64,000 nt of DNA from Herbaspirillum seropedicae (GTDB taxonomy: Bacteria; Pseudomonadota; Gammaproteobacteria; Burkholderiales; Burkholderiaceae_D), in contig NZ_CP011930.1 of the NCBI RefSeq assembly GCF_001040945.1, positions 992,001-1,056,000 on the forward strand. Direction: 5' to 3'. Of the stretch, positions 16,257-26,193 are shown one piece after another (position 1 is the first letter of the stretch; every line of letters starts with the position of its first letter). Below the pieces are notes generated by a model. That model made no database searches. It saw only the letters and a program-made list of their open reading frames with translations, and was not told where the DNA came from. The position numbers and the translations under genes are program-made.

Positions 16257-17021
16257 ATGGCTGTAAAACAAGGTGTCTACGTCGTCACCGGCGCGGCTTC
16301 CGGACTGGGGGCGGCCACTGCCGAGCAGCTCATCAGGGCCGGCGCCAAGGTGGTTCTGGCCGATGTCAATCCGGTGGCCGGCGAAAAGATGCAGGCCACG
16401 CTCGGCGCCAATGCCCGGTTCGTGCTCACTGACGTCACCAGTGAGACCAGCGCGCAGGAGGTCTTTGGCGTTGCCAGCTCCATGGGGGCGGTGGTCGGGC
16501 TGGTCAACTGCGCGGGCATTGCTCCGGGGGAGAAGTTGCTGGGCAAGGGCGGCGTGCACCGACTGGACAGTTTCATGCGTGCACTCAACATCAACCTGGT
16601 GGGCTCGTTCAACATGGCGCGGCTGGCAGCGCAGCACATCAGCGCTGGCCCGGCCGACGCGACGGGCGAGCGTGGCGTCATCATCCACACGGCCTCGATT
16701 GCGGCCTTTGACGGGCAGATGGGGCAGGTGGCCTATGCCGCTTCCAAGGGCGGGGTGGTGTCGATGACCTTGCCGATGGCGCGCGAGCTGGCCCGCCATG
16801 GCATACGTGTCGTGACCATCGCACCCGGCATCATCGAAACGCCCATGATGCTGGGGATGCCGGAGGAAGTGCTGGAGTCCTTGAGCCGCAACGTACCCTT
16901 CCCACCCCGGCTCGGCAAGCCATCCGAATTTGCCGGCCTGGTCATGCATATCCTGGAAAACCGCTACCTCAACGGCGAGGTCATCCGCATGGATGGTGCG
17001 CTGCGCATGAGCGCCAAGTAA
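16257..17021 (+). CDS. SDR-family 3-hydroxyacyl-CoA dehydrogenase (HSD10-like)
   Basis: A 254-residue short-chain dehydrogenase. The NAD-binding TGAASGLG is at 11-18, the NCAG motif at 84-87, and the catalytic S147, Y160 and K164. The EKLLGKGGVHRLDSFMRALNINLVGSFNM stretch and the C-terminal EVIRMDGALRMSAK match type-2 3-hydroxyacyl-CoA dehydrogenases (17beta-HSD10 group). These oxidise short and 2-methyl-branched 3-hydroxyacyl-CoA, as in isoleucine breakdown. It is the second gene of the operon. Confidence 0.87.
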   Translation: MAVKQGVYVVTGAASGLGAATAEQLIRAGAKVVLADVNPVAGEKMQATLGANARFVLTDVTSETSAQEVFGVASSMGAVVGLVNCAGIAPGEKLLGKGGVHRLDSFMRALNINLVGSFNMARLAAQHISAGPADATGERGVIIHTASIAAFDGQMGQVAYAASKGGVVSMTLPMARELARHGIRVVTIAPGIIETPMMLGMPEEVLESLSRNVPFPPRLGKPSEFAGLVMHILENRYLNGEVIRMDGALRMSAK

Positions 17022-17099
17022 AGGAGCCCAGGCAGCCCAGGCAGATGTATGAACGAACAAGATACATGACATATCAATGAAGCTGCAAAGAGGAACAAC

Positions 17100-18302
17100 A
17101 TGTCCGAAGACCCGGTTGTGATTGTGTCGGCCGCCCGTACCGCGATGGGTAGCTTCCAGGGAGCCCTGGCTGATCTGCCGGCGCCACACCTGGGCGCCGT
17201 GGCGATATCGGCCGCCCTGCAACGTGCCCAGCTATCTGCTGCCCAGATCGCGCAGATCGAGCAGGTGTGGATGGGTTGCGTGCTGCAGGCAGGCCTGGGC
17301 CAGGCTCCCGCACGGCAGGCCGCCTTGCGTGCCGGTTTGCCGCAGACGGTAGCCTGCGCTACCTTGAACAAGGTCTGCGGCTCGGCCATGCAGGCCGTCA
17401 TGCTGGGGCATGACAGCATCCTGGCCGGTTCGGCGTCAATGGTGGTGGCCGGCGGCATGGAGTCGATGTCCAATGCCCCGTATCTGCTCCCCAAGGCCAG
17501 ACGGGGTTACCGGCTTGGGCACGACAGGTTGCTGGATCACATGTTCCTCGATGGACTGGAGGACGCCTATTCGGACCAGTATCGCGGTCGCCTGATGGGA
17601 ACCTTCGCCGAGGACTGCGCCAGCGAGTTCGGTTTCACCCGGGCCCAGCAGGATGCCTTTGCGGTCCAGTCCACCTTGCGCGCGCGCCAGGCGATCAGCG
17701 GCGGTGGCTTCGACTGGGAAGTGGTTCCTGTCGACGTGGCGGGAAAGAAGGGCAGCGTCGTGATCAGCCAGGATGAGGGGCCGATGGCGGTGAACCTGGA
17801 GCGCATCGCCACGCTCAAACCAGCCTTCAGTGTCGACGGCACGGTCACTGCCGCCAATTCCTCTTCCATCTCTGACGGCGCAGCGGCCTTGCTCCTCATG
17901 CGCGAATCGGCGGCGCTCAAGCAGGGCTTGACGCCCTTGGCCAGGATCCTGGGCCACGCCTCGTATGCCGGTGCGCCCGAGAAATTCCCCACTGCCCCCA
18001 TTGGCGTGCTGCGCAAGATATTCGCCAAGACCGGGCTGGATGCCGCCAGCACGGACCTGTTTGAAATCAACGAGGCATTTGCGGTGGTGCCCATGGCGGC
18101 CAGCCGGGAACTGGACATCGACATGGAGAAGATCAATGTCCACGGGGGCGCCTGTGCGCTAGGACACCCCATCGGTGCTTCCGGGGCGCGCATCATCGTG
18201 AGCTTGCTGGGAGCGCTCAAAGCACGCGGGCTCAAGACAGGCATCGCCAGTCTGTGCATCGGCGGCGGCGAAGCGACCGCCATCGCCCTGGAGCTGTCAT
18301 GA
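17100..18302 (+). CDS. Acetyl-CoA acyltransferase (thiolase)
   Basis: A 400-residue thiolase. The nucleophile is C93 in NKVCGSAMQAV, the histidine is H356 in ALGHPIGASG, and the second cysteine is C386 in SLCIGGGEA. NEAFAVVPMA is also present. It cleaves 3-ketoacyl-CoA with CoA to give acetyl-CoA and a shortened acyl-CoA; in a branched-chain pathway the second product would be propionyl-CoA. It lies 78 bases after the dehydrogenase gene and 36 bases before the acyl-CoA dehydrogenase. Confidence 0.92.
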   Translation: MSEDPVVIVSAARTAMGSFQGALADLPAPHLGAVAISAALQRAQLSAAQIAQIEQVWMGCVLQAGLGQAPARQAALRAGLPQTVACATLNKVCGSAMQAVMLGHDSILAGSASMVVAGGMESMSNAPYLLPKARRGYRLGHDRLLDHMFLDGLEDAYSDQYRGRLMGTFAEDCASEFGFTRAQQDAFAVQSTLRARQAISGGGFDWEVVPVDVAGKKGSVVISQDEGPMAVNLERIATLKPAFSVDGTVTAANSSSISDGAAALLLMRESAALKQGLTPLARILGHASYAGAPEKFPTAPIGVLRKIFAKTGLDAASTDLFEINEAFAVVPMAASRELDIDMEKINVHGGACALGHPIGASGARIIVSLLGALKARGLKTGIASLCIGGGEATAIALELS

Positions 18303-18338
18303 CGGTCGAGCACTGCTCGCATGAAGAAAGGTCGGGAA

Positions 18339-19487
18339 ATGTTGCTCAGTCCTGAACACGAGATGATCCGCGACGCTATGCGTCACTTTGCCCAGGAACG
18401 CCTGTTACCCTTTGCTGCGGACTGGGACAGAAATCATACCTTTCCCGCCGAGGCCCTGAAGGAACTGGCCGAGTTGGGCGCCATGGGCATGTGCGTGCCA
18501 GAGCAGTGGGGCGGCGCCGGAATGGATTACATGAGCCTGGTGCTGGCACTGGAAGAGATTGCCGCAGGCGACGGGGCGACTTCAACCATCGTCTCGGTCC
18601 AGAATTCACTGGCCTGTGGCATTACCGAGAAGTACGGGAGCCCGACCCAGAAAGAGCAATGGCTCAAGCCGTTGGCGCGCGGCGAGATGTTGGGCTGCTT
18701 CTGCCTGACCGAGCCGCATACCGGCTCGGACGCAGCAGCCATCAGGACCAGGGCCGAGCGCGATGGTGACGATTTCATCCTCAACGGGACCAAGCAATTC
18801 ATCACCAGCGGCAAGCACGCCGGGGTGGCCATCGTATTTGCCGTCACCGACAGGTCAGCAGGCAAGAAGGGCATCTCCTGCTTCCTGGTGCCGTGTGATA
18901 CGCCGGGCTTCGTGGTCGGACGCAGCGAAGAAAAGATGGGACAGCATGCTTCCGATACGGTCCAGATCATGCTCGACAACTGCCGTGTTCCTGCCACAGC
19001 CTTGCTCGGCAAGGAAGGCGAGGGCTATCGCATCGCCTTGTCCAATCTCGAGGCCGGCCGGATCGGCATTGCCGCGCAGAGCGTAGGCATGGCGCGCGCC
19101 GCCTTCGAGGCCGCCGTCAGCTATGCCCGGCAGAGGGAATCGTTCGGAGTCCCCATCATCGAGCACCAGGCCGTCAATTTCCGCCTGGCCGACATGAACA
19201 CCTTGCTGGATGCGGCCAGGCTCATGGTGTGGCGCGCCGCCCAGTTGAAGGATCAGGGACGTCCTTGCCTCAAGGAGGCCTCGATGGCGAAGATGTTCGC
19301 CTCCGAGGCCGCCGAGAAAATTGCCTCCGATGCGATCCAGATCCATGGCGGCGTCGGCTATACCAGCGACTTTCCGGTCGAGCGCATTTACCGTGACGTG
19401 CGCATCTGCCAGATCTATGAAGGGGCCAATGATATCCAGCGCCTGGTCATCGGTCGGGCCATCGCCAGCGATCAAGCGCATGCGTGA
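18339..19487 (+). CDS. Acyl-CoA dehydrogenase (short/branched-chain type)
   Basis: A 382-residue FAD enzyme. CFCLTEPHTGSDAAA (substrate/FAD loop) and the QIYEGANDIQRLVIGRAI C-terminus are standard; the catalytic base is E361 in YEGAND. The QIHGGVGYTSDFPVERIYRD segment is intact. An ATG at 18321 is possible, but the ATG at 18339 has an AAAGG ribosome-binding site 7 bases upstream. It introduces the alpha-beta double bond, passing electrons to ETF. An enoyl-CoA hydratase, needed to complete the spiral, is not in the operon. Confidence 0.92.
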   Translation: MLLSPEHEMIRDAMRHFAQERLLPFAADWDRNHTFPAEALKELAELGAMGMCVPEQWGGAGMDYMSLVLALEEIAAGDGATSTIVSVQNSLACGITEKYGSPTQKEQWLKPLARGEMLGCFCLTEPHTGSDAAAIRTRAERDGDDFILNGTKQFITSGKHAGVAIVFAVTDRSAGKKGISCFLVPCDTPGFVVGRSEEKMGQHASDTVQIMLDNCRVPATALLGKEGEGYRIALSNLEAGRIGIAAQSVGMARAAFEAAVSYARQRESFGVPIIEHQAVNFRLADMNTLLDAARLMVWRAAQLKDQGRPCLKEASMAKMFASEAAEKIASDAIQIHGGVGYTSDFPVERIYRDVRICQIYEGANDIQRLVIGRAIASDQAHA

Positions 19488-19511
19488 AAGGTGACGTAGG
19501 TCTAACGAACG

Positions 19512-19565
19512 AATAAAGGCTGCAAGGCTGCAAGGATGCCAATCGGCAGCCTTGCAGCCTTTATT
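19512..19565. terminator. Bidirectional terminator with a perfect 20-bp stem
   Basis: Bases 19512-19531 and 19546-19565 are exact reverse complements (20 bp) around a 14-base loop. The stem begins AATAAA and ends TTTATT, giving A- and T-rich ends that work on both strands. It lies between the convergent acyl-CoA dehydrogenase and AraC genes. The arm itself contains a tandem GGCTGCAA repeat. Confidence 0.85.
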
Positions 19566-19582
19566 CTTTTGGGGACCGTGAC

Positions 19583-20506
19583 CTAGTGCGACAACAGGCT
19601 CTGCGGAGTACAGCCAAAGGCGGCGCGGAATACCCGGCTGAAGTGGGACAGATCGGAGAACCCGGCGTCCAGCGCCGCCGTGGTGACATTGCCGGCATTG
19701 CCTTCGGTGAGGGCGCGATAACTGGCTTGCAATCGCACCCGGCGCAGCACATCCATGGGAGTCTGGTTGTGCTGGGCGAAGGCGCGTGTCAGCGTTCTTT
19801 CGGAGACGTGGTGAGCTGCGGCCAGGACGTGGAGATTGAGTTGCGGGTCGGTATAGTTCTCTCGCAGATAGGCGAGAACACGTTTGTAGAGATCATTCTT
19901 TTCTGCCGCAGTTGTCCTGGCGCCGGGGGCGGCCAGGCTCAAGGCGAGCACGTCCAGCAAGGCGGCGCTATAGCGGACCGCCGACTCGGCATCGTTGAAT
20001 TCGCAAGTGCCTGCTTCTTCCAGCATCGAGCGCAGCGCCATCACACCGGGCCTGCGGGCGTCGATCAACTGCGCGGTCAGGTGTTCGGCTTCGGGACAGC
20101 GGCTCAACAATGACTTGCGTGGCAAGCGGGTCAGATAGATCTTCTCGGGGCCCAGTGCGAACTCGAAAGGGCGGGCGCCATCGTACAAGGCCATGTCACC
20201 CGATTGCAGGCGGGCCTGGCGCCCGTCCTGTGCCAGATAGGCTTCGCCGCTGACCATGAAGGCGAGCCACAGGTCGTCGTCGGGATTTGAACGAATATGG
20301 TGCGCATCACGTCGCCAATGGTGCAAGGGCGAACTCATGATGGCCATATCGACCATCCCGATGGAATTGACGGACATGGCGCCGTCGAAGACCGGTTCTC
20401 CCAACAGCTTGCTGTCTGCCTGGAGGCAATGACGACAGACGACATCATTCCAATACTCGAAGCGCCTTGGCGCTTCGACGATCTCAGTGGTGTATTGAGC
20501 CTTCAT
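19583..20506 (-). CDS. AraC-family regulator next to the nitrile/aldoxime operon (OxdR-like by context)
   Basis: A 307-residue regulator with an AraC-binding-like N-terminal domain (RFEYWNDVVCRHCLQ near residue 15; DDDLWLAFMVSGEAYLAQDG near 75-95) and a C-terminal double HTH (LHVLAAAHHVSERTLTRAFA; TTAALDAGFSDLSHFSRVFRAAFG). The ATG at 20506 has AGGAG 8 bases upstream, preferable to the GTG at 20515. In Pseudomonas chlororaphis an AraC-family protein, OxdR, activates the aldoxime dehydratase operon. This gene is a candidate for the same role, as is the one at 31688. Confidence 0.85.
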   Translation of the reverse strand: MKAQYTTEIVEAPRRFEYWNDVVCRHCLQADSKLLGEPVFDGAMSVNSIGMVDMAIMSSPLHHWRRDAHHIRSNPDDDLWLAFMVSGEAYLAQDGRQARLQSGDMALYDGARPFEFALGPEKIYLTRLPRKSLLSRCPEAEHLTAQLIDARRPGVMALRSMLEEAGTCEFNDAESAVRYSAALLDVLALSLAAPGARTTAAEKNDLYKRVLAYLRENYTDPQLNLHVLAAAHHVSERTLTRAFAQHNQTPMDVLRRVRLQASYRALTEGNAGNVTTAALDAGFSDLSHFSRVFRAAFGCTPQSLLSH

Positions 20507-20974
20507 AAGGGGCACTCCTGATCTATCGAGTCGATGCAGACATGCTGGCTGATGACCGGGCTGGCGAATGAGCTTGGCTGGCTGGTTTCGTGCAGCATTG
20601 TGGCTGCTGGAAGACCGATCCCCGGTAGCAAAGTATCCGCCAGATGAACGCGCAAGGGCAATAGAATTTCATGCATCGCTGCCAATGGCGCTACATATTT
20701 TGTGCAAAATTTATGCCTGCCTCAGGAGATTCGGACAAGCTGCGCTGATGGAGGAATCTGATCGAGGCTTGCGTACACTTCACGACCGTAGATCGCCCGG
20801 AAAGCAGCCAGGGCAGAGCGTTTTCAGCGCAGCGAAGAAAATGCTGGCAGGTGAGGGCGGCGTGGTTCCAGGCAGTGCCCAGCATATTGCTCAGGGCGAA
20901 AAAAAACCACTGGGTGGATCACCCAGTGGTCTTGCCGATGCCCCGTCGGTTGACCGGCTCGGGGGTGTTTCTGC
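20507..20974. other. Intergenic region with palindrome and terminator
   Basis: The gap holds the leader of the AraC gene, an ATTTTG/CAAAAT palindrome at 20697-20710 (2-base spacer) and the operon terminator listed separately. I see no supported gene in it. Confidence 0.4.
20898..20930 (-). terminator. Terminator of the aldoxime/nitrile operon
   Basis: An 11-bp perfect stem (20906-20916 with 20920-20930) encloses a 3-base loop. On the minus strand it is followed by a run of eight T. It lies 45 bases past the aldoxime dehydratase stop. Confidence 0.88.
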
Positions 20975-22024
20975 TCAGGAAGTTTTAGCGTCGCGCAACA
21001 TACCGGTTTGCGGATGGCAGTTGATGTATTCCAGCCATTGCGTAGCACCATCGGAGACCGACACCTCGTGATAAAGCCTGAGTTTTTTCAGGCCAGTGAC
21101 GACCTTGAAGAAGGTGGTGAAGATGCGCAGGTGGGTGGGATGTGATTCGGCCCAGCGTTCCAGCAGATCCAGCGAGCGCCAGTGGCCGATGTCGTAGGCA
21201 ATGTCGAGCAGATTGCCCTCCAGGTCCACATTGCGCACGAAGCGGTTGCTGTAACAGCCGATCTCCTTCCCCTGGTCGCGCAGGAAGTCCATGCCATCCT
21301 GCAGAGGTGGCAGCATCTCGTTGAAATAGAGCGCGCGCTCCTCCGGGTCGGCATCGACCCAATCCTGGCCGGAGCGGATCAGGGCGATGTTGTCATGCCC
21401 CTTGAGCAGCACCCGGCCGCCTTTGGCCGGCTCGCCGGAAAGCACTTCAAGCTGGCCTGAAGGGCGCATCCGGTCCACTTGCGAAGCGGGAAAACGATCA
21501 CGCATCGATCCCCAATACCCGTGCTCTTCTATGTCGTCGCTGATGCGGTCCATGACAGCGCCCACCCCGGGCAGATCTTCCTTGAATGCATACAGGGTCT
21601 CGAACTGCTCGGCGCGTGGCGAGAAGACTTCCCTGAAGTAGCCGAGGCCATCGGCGAGCCGGGCATCGCTGTCCCACCATCCGGCGACGTCGGGGGAACG
21701 CATCCAGCGGCAATAGCGGCCCGCATCACGCCAGTAGCCGACCACGATGAAGTTGCCATAGCCCTGGTTGTCGAGGTGATAGCTCATGTCATGGTTGCCT
21801 GGGCCATCGGGCAGAGCGAAGCTGGAGACGATGTGGCGCATGGCCTGCAGTGCCTGCGCCCGCTTTTCTTCCTTGAACTGGATGCCCAGGTAGGCCATCG
21901 TCACTTGCGTCAGCGTTGCATCAGCGCGGCCGACCCACATCGGGAAGGGAGGTTGATAATCGTCGTCCACCCGGCGTGAGAGCGTGCGAGGACATTTGAG
22001 ATGCTGGTCGATTGCGGATTCCAT
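20975..22024 (-). CDS. oxd: Haem-containing aldoxime dehydratase
   Basis: A 349-residue enzyme that dehydrates aldoximes to nitriles using ferrous haem. Residue positions fit the published active site of Pseudomonas OxdA with a uniform one-residue offset: H298 (proximal haem ligand, H299 in OxdA), H319 (H320), S218 (S219) and R177 (R178). Length is also close to the family norm of about 352. The ATG at 22024 has an AAGGAGA ribosome-binding site 7 bases upstream. It is the last gene of the amidase, nitrile hydratase, activator, dehydratase operon, so substrate and product flow are encoded together. Confidence 0.93.
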   Translation of the reverse strand: MESAIDQHLKCPRTLSRRVDDDYQPPFPMWVGRADATLTQVTMAYLGIQFKEEKRAQALQAMRHIVSSFALPDGPGNHDMSYHLDNQGYGNFIVVGYWRDAGRYCRWMRSPDVAGWWDSDARLADGLGYFREVFSPRAEQFETLYAFKEDLPGVGAVMDRISDDIEEHGYWGSMRDRFPASQVDRMRPSGQLEVLSGEPAKGGRVLLKGHDNIALIRSGQDWVDADPEERALYFNEMLPPLQDGMDFLRDQGKEIGCYSNRFVRNVDLEGNLLDIAYDIGHWRSLDLLERWAESHPTHLRIFTTFFKVVTGLKKLRLYHEVSVSDGATQWLEYINCHPQTGMLRDAKTS

Positions 22025-22049
22025 GCGGGATCTCCTTCTGGGAAAAATA

Positions 22050-23291
22050 TCAATGCAAAGTGGTACTGGCGCGCTCGTCGAACGCGGCCGCACCGTATAG
22101 CTGCGCCCAGGCATCCGGACCGGCTTCGATTTCGGTGGTGGTAAGCAGGCAGGCGTCGAGCTCCTCGGTCAGCAAGTCCCCATCGATGCCTTGGCCGATG
22201 AAGACCAGTTCCTGTCGGCAGTCGCCCGCCAATGCGTCCCACTTTTCCTGGATGCCTTGCCGGCGATAGGTGTCCTGCGGCCATTGGGCCGGCTCGATGA
22301 AACGCCACCAGCGGCCCACGAAGCCCCACTGGAACTGGCCGCCGGTCTGGACCAGCAGGGCAATGTCGGAATATCTGCTGGAGATCCAGAGATAGCCTTT
22401 GCAGCGCAGCAGGCGGCCATTGCGCCAAGGACGTCCGAGCCAGTCCAGCAGGCGGCCGGGATGAAAGGGCAGTCGTGCGCGATAGACGCTGGAAGAGATG
22501 CCGTAGGTGTCGGCCTCGGAAGGCGGGTGGGCGCCATCCATGGTCTGCATCCATCCTGGCATGCGGGCCAAGCTGGGCAGATCGAACAGTCTGGTATCGA
22601 GTACCTGATCCAGATCGACCTCGCCGTGCGCCATCGGCAGAATCCGTGCAGTCGGATTGAGCTTCTGCAGCACTGCCTTGAGCGAGGCGAAGGCGCTGGC
22701 GTCGATCAGGTCGACACGGCTGACCAGGATCACGTTGGCATACTCGACCTGCTCGATGAGCAGGTCGGAAAGCGGGCGCGTGCTGGCGCCATCGGCCTGG
22801 GCAATGGCGACGTGGTCAGCCAATTGCTGTTCGAACGTCTCGCCGTTGACCACCGTGACCAGTGTGTCCAGTCGCGCCAGCTCGCTCAGGCTGAAACCAT
22901 CGCTGTCGAGAAATGCAAAGGTTTCCGCCACCGGAATGGGCTCGGAAATGCCGGTCGATTCGATCAGCAGATAATCGAAACGGCCCGACCTTGCCAGTGC
23001 GCTGACCTGCTCCAGCAAGTCGGCGCGCAAGGTGCAGCAGATGCAGCCATTGCTCATCTCCACCAGTTCGTCATTGCCGCGGTAGAGTTCGGTATTGCGC
23101 CGTACATCGTCGCCATCCATGTTGACTTCGCTCATGTCGTTGACGATGACCGCCACTTTCATTCCTGCCCGGTTGCGCAGGATATGGTTGAGCAAGGTGG
23201 TCTTGCCAGATCCGAGAAATCCCGATAACACCGTCACCGGGATCCTCTGCGCCTGAGCATTGAGCAATACCTCGGGCGCCGGTTCGTTCAT
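22050..23291 (-). CDS. CobW/P47K-type GTPase, nitrile hydratase activator
   Basis: A 413-residue metallochaperone GTPase of the COG0523 family. The P-loop GFLGSGKTT is at 24-32, the metal-binding GCICC motif at 82-86, and a C-terminal CobW_C domain follows. Fe-type nitrile hydratase needs such a protein to insert iron and allow cysteine oxidation. The gene overlaps the beta-subunit gene by 4 bases (ATGA), so it is co-translated with its client. A longer open frame to 23378 lacks support. Confidence 0.9.
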   Translation of the reverse strand: MNEPAPEVLLNAQAQRIPVTVLSGFLGSGKTTLLNHILRNRAGMKVAVIVNDMSEVNMDGDDVRRNTELYRGNDELVEMSNGCICCTLRADLLEQVSALARSGRFDYLLIESTGISEPIPVAETFAFLDSDGFSLSELARLDTLVTVVNGETFEQQLADHVAIAQADGASTRPLSDLLIEQVEYANVILVSRVDLIDASAFASLKAVLQKLNPTARILPMAHGEVDLDQVLDTRLFDLPSLARMPGWMQTMDGAHPPSEADTYGISSSVYRARLPFHPGRLLDWLGRPWRNGRLLRCKGYLWISSRYSDIALLVQTGGQFQWGFVGRWWRFIEPAQWPQDTYRRQGIQEKWDALAGDCRQELVFIGQGIDGDLLTEELDACLLTTTEIEAGPDAWAQLYGAAAFDERASTTLH

Positions 23292-23947
23292 GCGCGTCCA
23301 CCTTGTTGCGGCGCCTTGTCCAGATAGCCTTCGAACAGGTCGACCACCACGAAGCCATCGTCGCAGGCATCGCCCCACACATCGCGGTTACTGAACTGGA
23401 CGTGATAGGTCGGCTGCATGGCGGCGCTCTTGTCGCCGTGGCCGATGGTGTCGGGGAAGGGCCATTGTTCGGTGGTACGGTGCAGCACCACGCCTTCCTT
23501 GCCGCGAACATAGCCTGGGCAGCGGATATGGCCGGTGACACGTTCGTCGCGCACCAGGACGCGGTCGCCCACTTCAAAGGGCGGACGGCCGGTGATGGCG
23601 GGGCGGCCCTTGGATTGTGCGGGGCGGGCCAACTGGAAGTGGGAACCCAGCGCCTCGTCGAGTTCCTGCTGGGTGAGCACGCCTAGCTCCACCAGCAGCG
23701 ATGCGGTAGCGATGACATAGCGCTCGTAGTACTGGGTGTTGGCTTGCTGGCGGAACTCGATGCGTTCCACCGCGTGACGCACTTCGTCCACGCTGTAGAG
23801 CTTCATGTGATCGGCGCCCAGGAACATCAAGGTATAGGCCAGGTGTTCCCAGTCCTGCTTGAAGACCTTCTTGTAATCGAGGCTGTTGATGGTGTGCGGA
23901 ATCCGGCCGAAGCCTTGAACACCGCCGAGGTCGTGAAAGCCATCCAT
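23288..23947 (-). CDS. nthB: Nitrile hydratase beta subunit
   Basis: A 219-residue beta subunit. [16 protein letters not shown] at the start, the W-rich [11 protein letters not shown] helix, the [14 protein letters not shown] linker and the C-terminal SH3-like barrel ([35 protein letters not shown]) are all typical. The protein caps the metal site of the alpha subunit, with conserved arginines contacting the oxidised cysteines. It is the middle gene between alpha subunit and activator. Confidence 0.94.
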   Translation of the reverse strand: MDGFHDLGGVQGFGRIPHTINSLDYKKVFKQDWEHLAYTLMFLGADHMKLYSVDEVRHAVERIEFRQQANTQYYERYVIATASLLVELGVLTQQELDEALGSHFQLARPAQSKGRPAITGRPPFEVGDRVLVRDERVTGHIRCPGYVRGKEGVVLHRTTEQWPFPDTIGHGDKSAAMQPTYHVQFSNRDVWGDACDDGFVVVDLFEGYLDKAPQQGGRA

Positions 23948-24008
23948 GTTTGAATCTCCGTTGATTGATTAGAAATAAGAATCAAGCTGCTGTGTACCGG
24001 ACCGGTGC

Positions 24009-24608
24009 TCAACCGACCTTGGGCAGGGCCACACCGATGAGCACGTCCTTGGTGATGAGCTTGCTGAGCGCCTCTTCACTCCAGCCTTCGGTGCCGGCCG
24101 GACGCATCGGCAGCACCAGGTAGCGGGTCTCGGCGCTGGTGTCCCAGACTTTCACCGTCATGTCCTTGGGCAGTTCGGTGCCGAGCTCGGCGAGCACCGT
24201 GCGTCCCTCGCGCACCAGGCGGGCGCGGAATTCGAAGCCCTTGTACCACTCCGGCGGCAGGCCCAGTACCGGCCAGTTGGTGCAGGAGCAGAGGCTGCAG
24301 ACGATCACGTTCTTGAGTGTGGGCGTGTCTTCCAGCGCCACGATGTATTCGCCCTGCGGGCCGGTGTAGCCGAACTCTTCGCAGGCGGCCGTGCCGTCAC
24401 GCAGCAGCAGTTCGCGGTATTGCGGGTCGCTCCAGGCCTTGGCCACCACGCGGGCGCCATTGGCCGGGTCGAACTTGTTGGCCAGCAGATCGGTCAGGCC
24501 TTCGATGTAGCCTTCCGGGATCAGCTTCTTGTCGTTGAGAACCTTGAAGAGCGCCCAGGCCCGTTCACCGGGGGTGGATGTCTGTGCGGAAGAGGATGGA
24601 TTGCTCAT
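24009..24608 (-). CDS. nthA: Nitrile hydratase alpha subunit, Fe-type
   Basis: A 199-residue catalytic subunit that hydrates nitriles to amides. The metal claw is VCSLCSCT at 103-110 (C104, C107, S108, C109). A serine after the first cysteine (CSLCSC) is the signature of the iron enzymes, while cobalt enzymes have CTLCSC. This fits with the P47K-type activator encoded downstream. The ATG at 24608 has AGGAG upstream and gives a normal length; the frame extends to 24668 without support. Confidence 0.95.
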   Translation of the reverse strand: MSNPSSSAQTSTPGERAWALFKVLNDKKLIPEGYIEGLTDLLANKFDPANGARVVAKAWSDPQYRELLLRDGTAACEEFGYTGPQGEYIVALEDTPTLKNVIVCSLCSCTNWPVLGLPPEWYKGFEFRARLVREGRTVLAELGTELPKDMTVKVWDTSAETRYLVLPMRPAGTEGWSEEALSKLITKDVLIGVALPKVG

Positions 24609-24678
24609 GATTTGTTGACTCCTGGCTTGAAAATGCGGGGTGGGAAAAAATGCCTTTAGGAACTTCACGAAAGAAACA

Positions 24679-26193
24679 TCAGTGCTGCTGCCAATCCATG
24701 CTGGCCTCGAAGGCCGCCGCTGCCTGGTAGAGCGTGGCTTCGGCGTAGTGTTTGCCGACCAGCATCAATCCCACCGGCAAGCCGTCGACCGTGCCACAGG
24801 GAATGGACATGGCCGGGTGGCCGGTGATGTCCAGCGGCGCGGTATTGCCAATCATCTCGAAGGCGCGCGCGACGTACTCGGCCAGGGGACAGCCCGCGGC
24901 CGGCAATGGCTGCGCGATGATGGGGACGGTGGGCATGACCAGCAGATCGAAATCAGCCAGCGCCTTGTCGTAGCCGGCGCGTGCGCGTCGGGCGATGTTC
25001 TGGGCCTTGGCGTAGAAGCGACCCTGATACCGGGTCAGCCCGTATTGGCCGACGAACATGCACAGCTTGAGCGTGGCCGACAGATCGTCGGCATGTTCAC
25101 GCCAATGGGCGTGGTGCTGCAGGAGGCCAAGGTCGTAGAGCCCCTTCCAGTTGAAGCCCATGCCGTTGCCGTGCATCATCTGCATGGTCAGGCCTTCGCA
25201 GCCGATGGGCTGCCAGAGCGCACCGGCCAGCGCATGTTCCTCGACCGATACGGTAGCCACGGATGCTCCCAGTTTTTCCAGTTGGGCAATCGCCTCCTGC
25301 ACCTTGTCTGCCACCCGCTTATCCATGTTGCCCAGGGCAAATCCTTCGGTGAGGATGCCGATCTTCAGGCCACGCACGCCACGATCGAGCGCTGCGGTAT
25401 AAGGCTGCACCTCGGGTGCATATTGGCGCGGATCGAGTCCGTCGGCGCCGGCGATGACCTCAAGCATCAGGGCGTTGTCGCGCACGTTGGCGGTGATCGG
25501 TCCCACATGGTCGACCGTCGCTTCGATGGGCATGACGCCGGTATAGGGAACCAGGCCATGCGTGGCCTTCATGCCATAGGTGCCGCAGAAGGCTGAGGGA
25601 ATGCGGATCGAGCCGCCCTGGTCGCCACCGATGGCCATGTCCGCTTCGCCTGCCGCCACCAGCGCCGCACTGCCCGATGAGGATCCGCCGGAACCATAGC
25701 CATGGCGGCGCGGATTGTGAACCGGCGCGGGATCGGAGGTATGGCTGCCGCCCGACAGGCAGAAATGCTCGCAGGTCGCCTTGCCCAGAATGGTGGCGCC
25801 GGCATCGAGCAGGCGGGTCACGATGGTGGCGTCATAGCTCGGCACGAAGCCTTCCAGCGTGGAAGAGCCGTTCATCATCGGCACGCCTGCCAGGGCCACA
25901 TTGTCTTTGAGCACCACGGTGCGGCCCGCCAGCTTGCCCTCGGCGGCGCCCTTGACGGTGCTTTTGCAGGCCCAGGCGTTGAGTGGATTGTCCTTGGCTG
26001 CCGGTCGGGCGGCAGCCGAGCGCGGATATTTGACGGCGGGAATTTCATCGGGCAAGCCATCGATGACATCGTAGGCATCGAAGCTTGCCTGCATCAAGTC
26101 CAGGTATTGACTGGCCTGCTCCGTGGTGAGCTGGATGTGCAGAGAGCTGGCGAGCTCCTTGAGTTGCTCTGGGGTGGGTCGGACGATAGACAT
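24679..26193 (-). CDS. Amidase (amidase-signature family, nitrile operon)
   Basis: A 504-residue amidase that hydrolyses the amide made by nitrile hydratase to acid and ammonia. The Ser-cisSer-Lys triad reads K96 (VVLKDNV), S171 (GSGGSSSGS) and S195 ([12 protein letters not shown]), at the same positions as in the Rhodococcus enantioselective amidase. The N-terminal helical extension of about 70 residues is normal for this subgroup. The ATG at 26193 has AGGAG 10 bases upstream. It is the promoter-proximal gene of the leftward operon. Confidence 0.93.
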   Translation of the reverse strand: MSIVRPTPEQLKELASSLHIQLTTEQASQYLDLMQASFDAYDVIDGLPDEIPAVKYPRSAAARPAAKDNPLNAWACKSTVKGAAEGKLAGRTVVLKDNVALAGVPMMNGSSTLEGFVPSYDATIVTRLLDAGATILGKATCEHFCLSGGSHTSDPAPVHNPRRHGYGSGGSSSGSAALVAAGEADMAIGGDQGGSIRIPSAFCGTYGMKATHGLVPYTGVMPIEATVDHVGPITANVRDNALMLEVIAGADGLDPRQYAPEVQPYTAALDRGVRGLKIGILTEGFALGNMDKRVADKVQEAIAQLEKLGASVATVSVEEHALAGALWQPIGCEGLTMQMMHGNGMGFNWKGLYDLGLLQHHAHWREHADDLSATLKLCMFVGQYGLTRYQGRFYAKAQNIARRARAGYDKALADFDLLVMPTVPIIAQPLPAAGCPLAEYVARAFEMIGNTAPLDITGHPAMSIPCGTVDGLPVGLMLVGKHYAEATLYQAAAAFEASMDWQQH

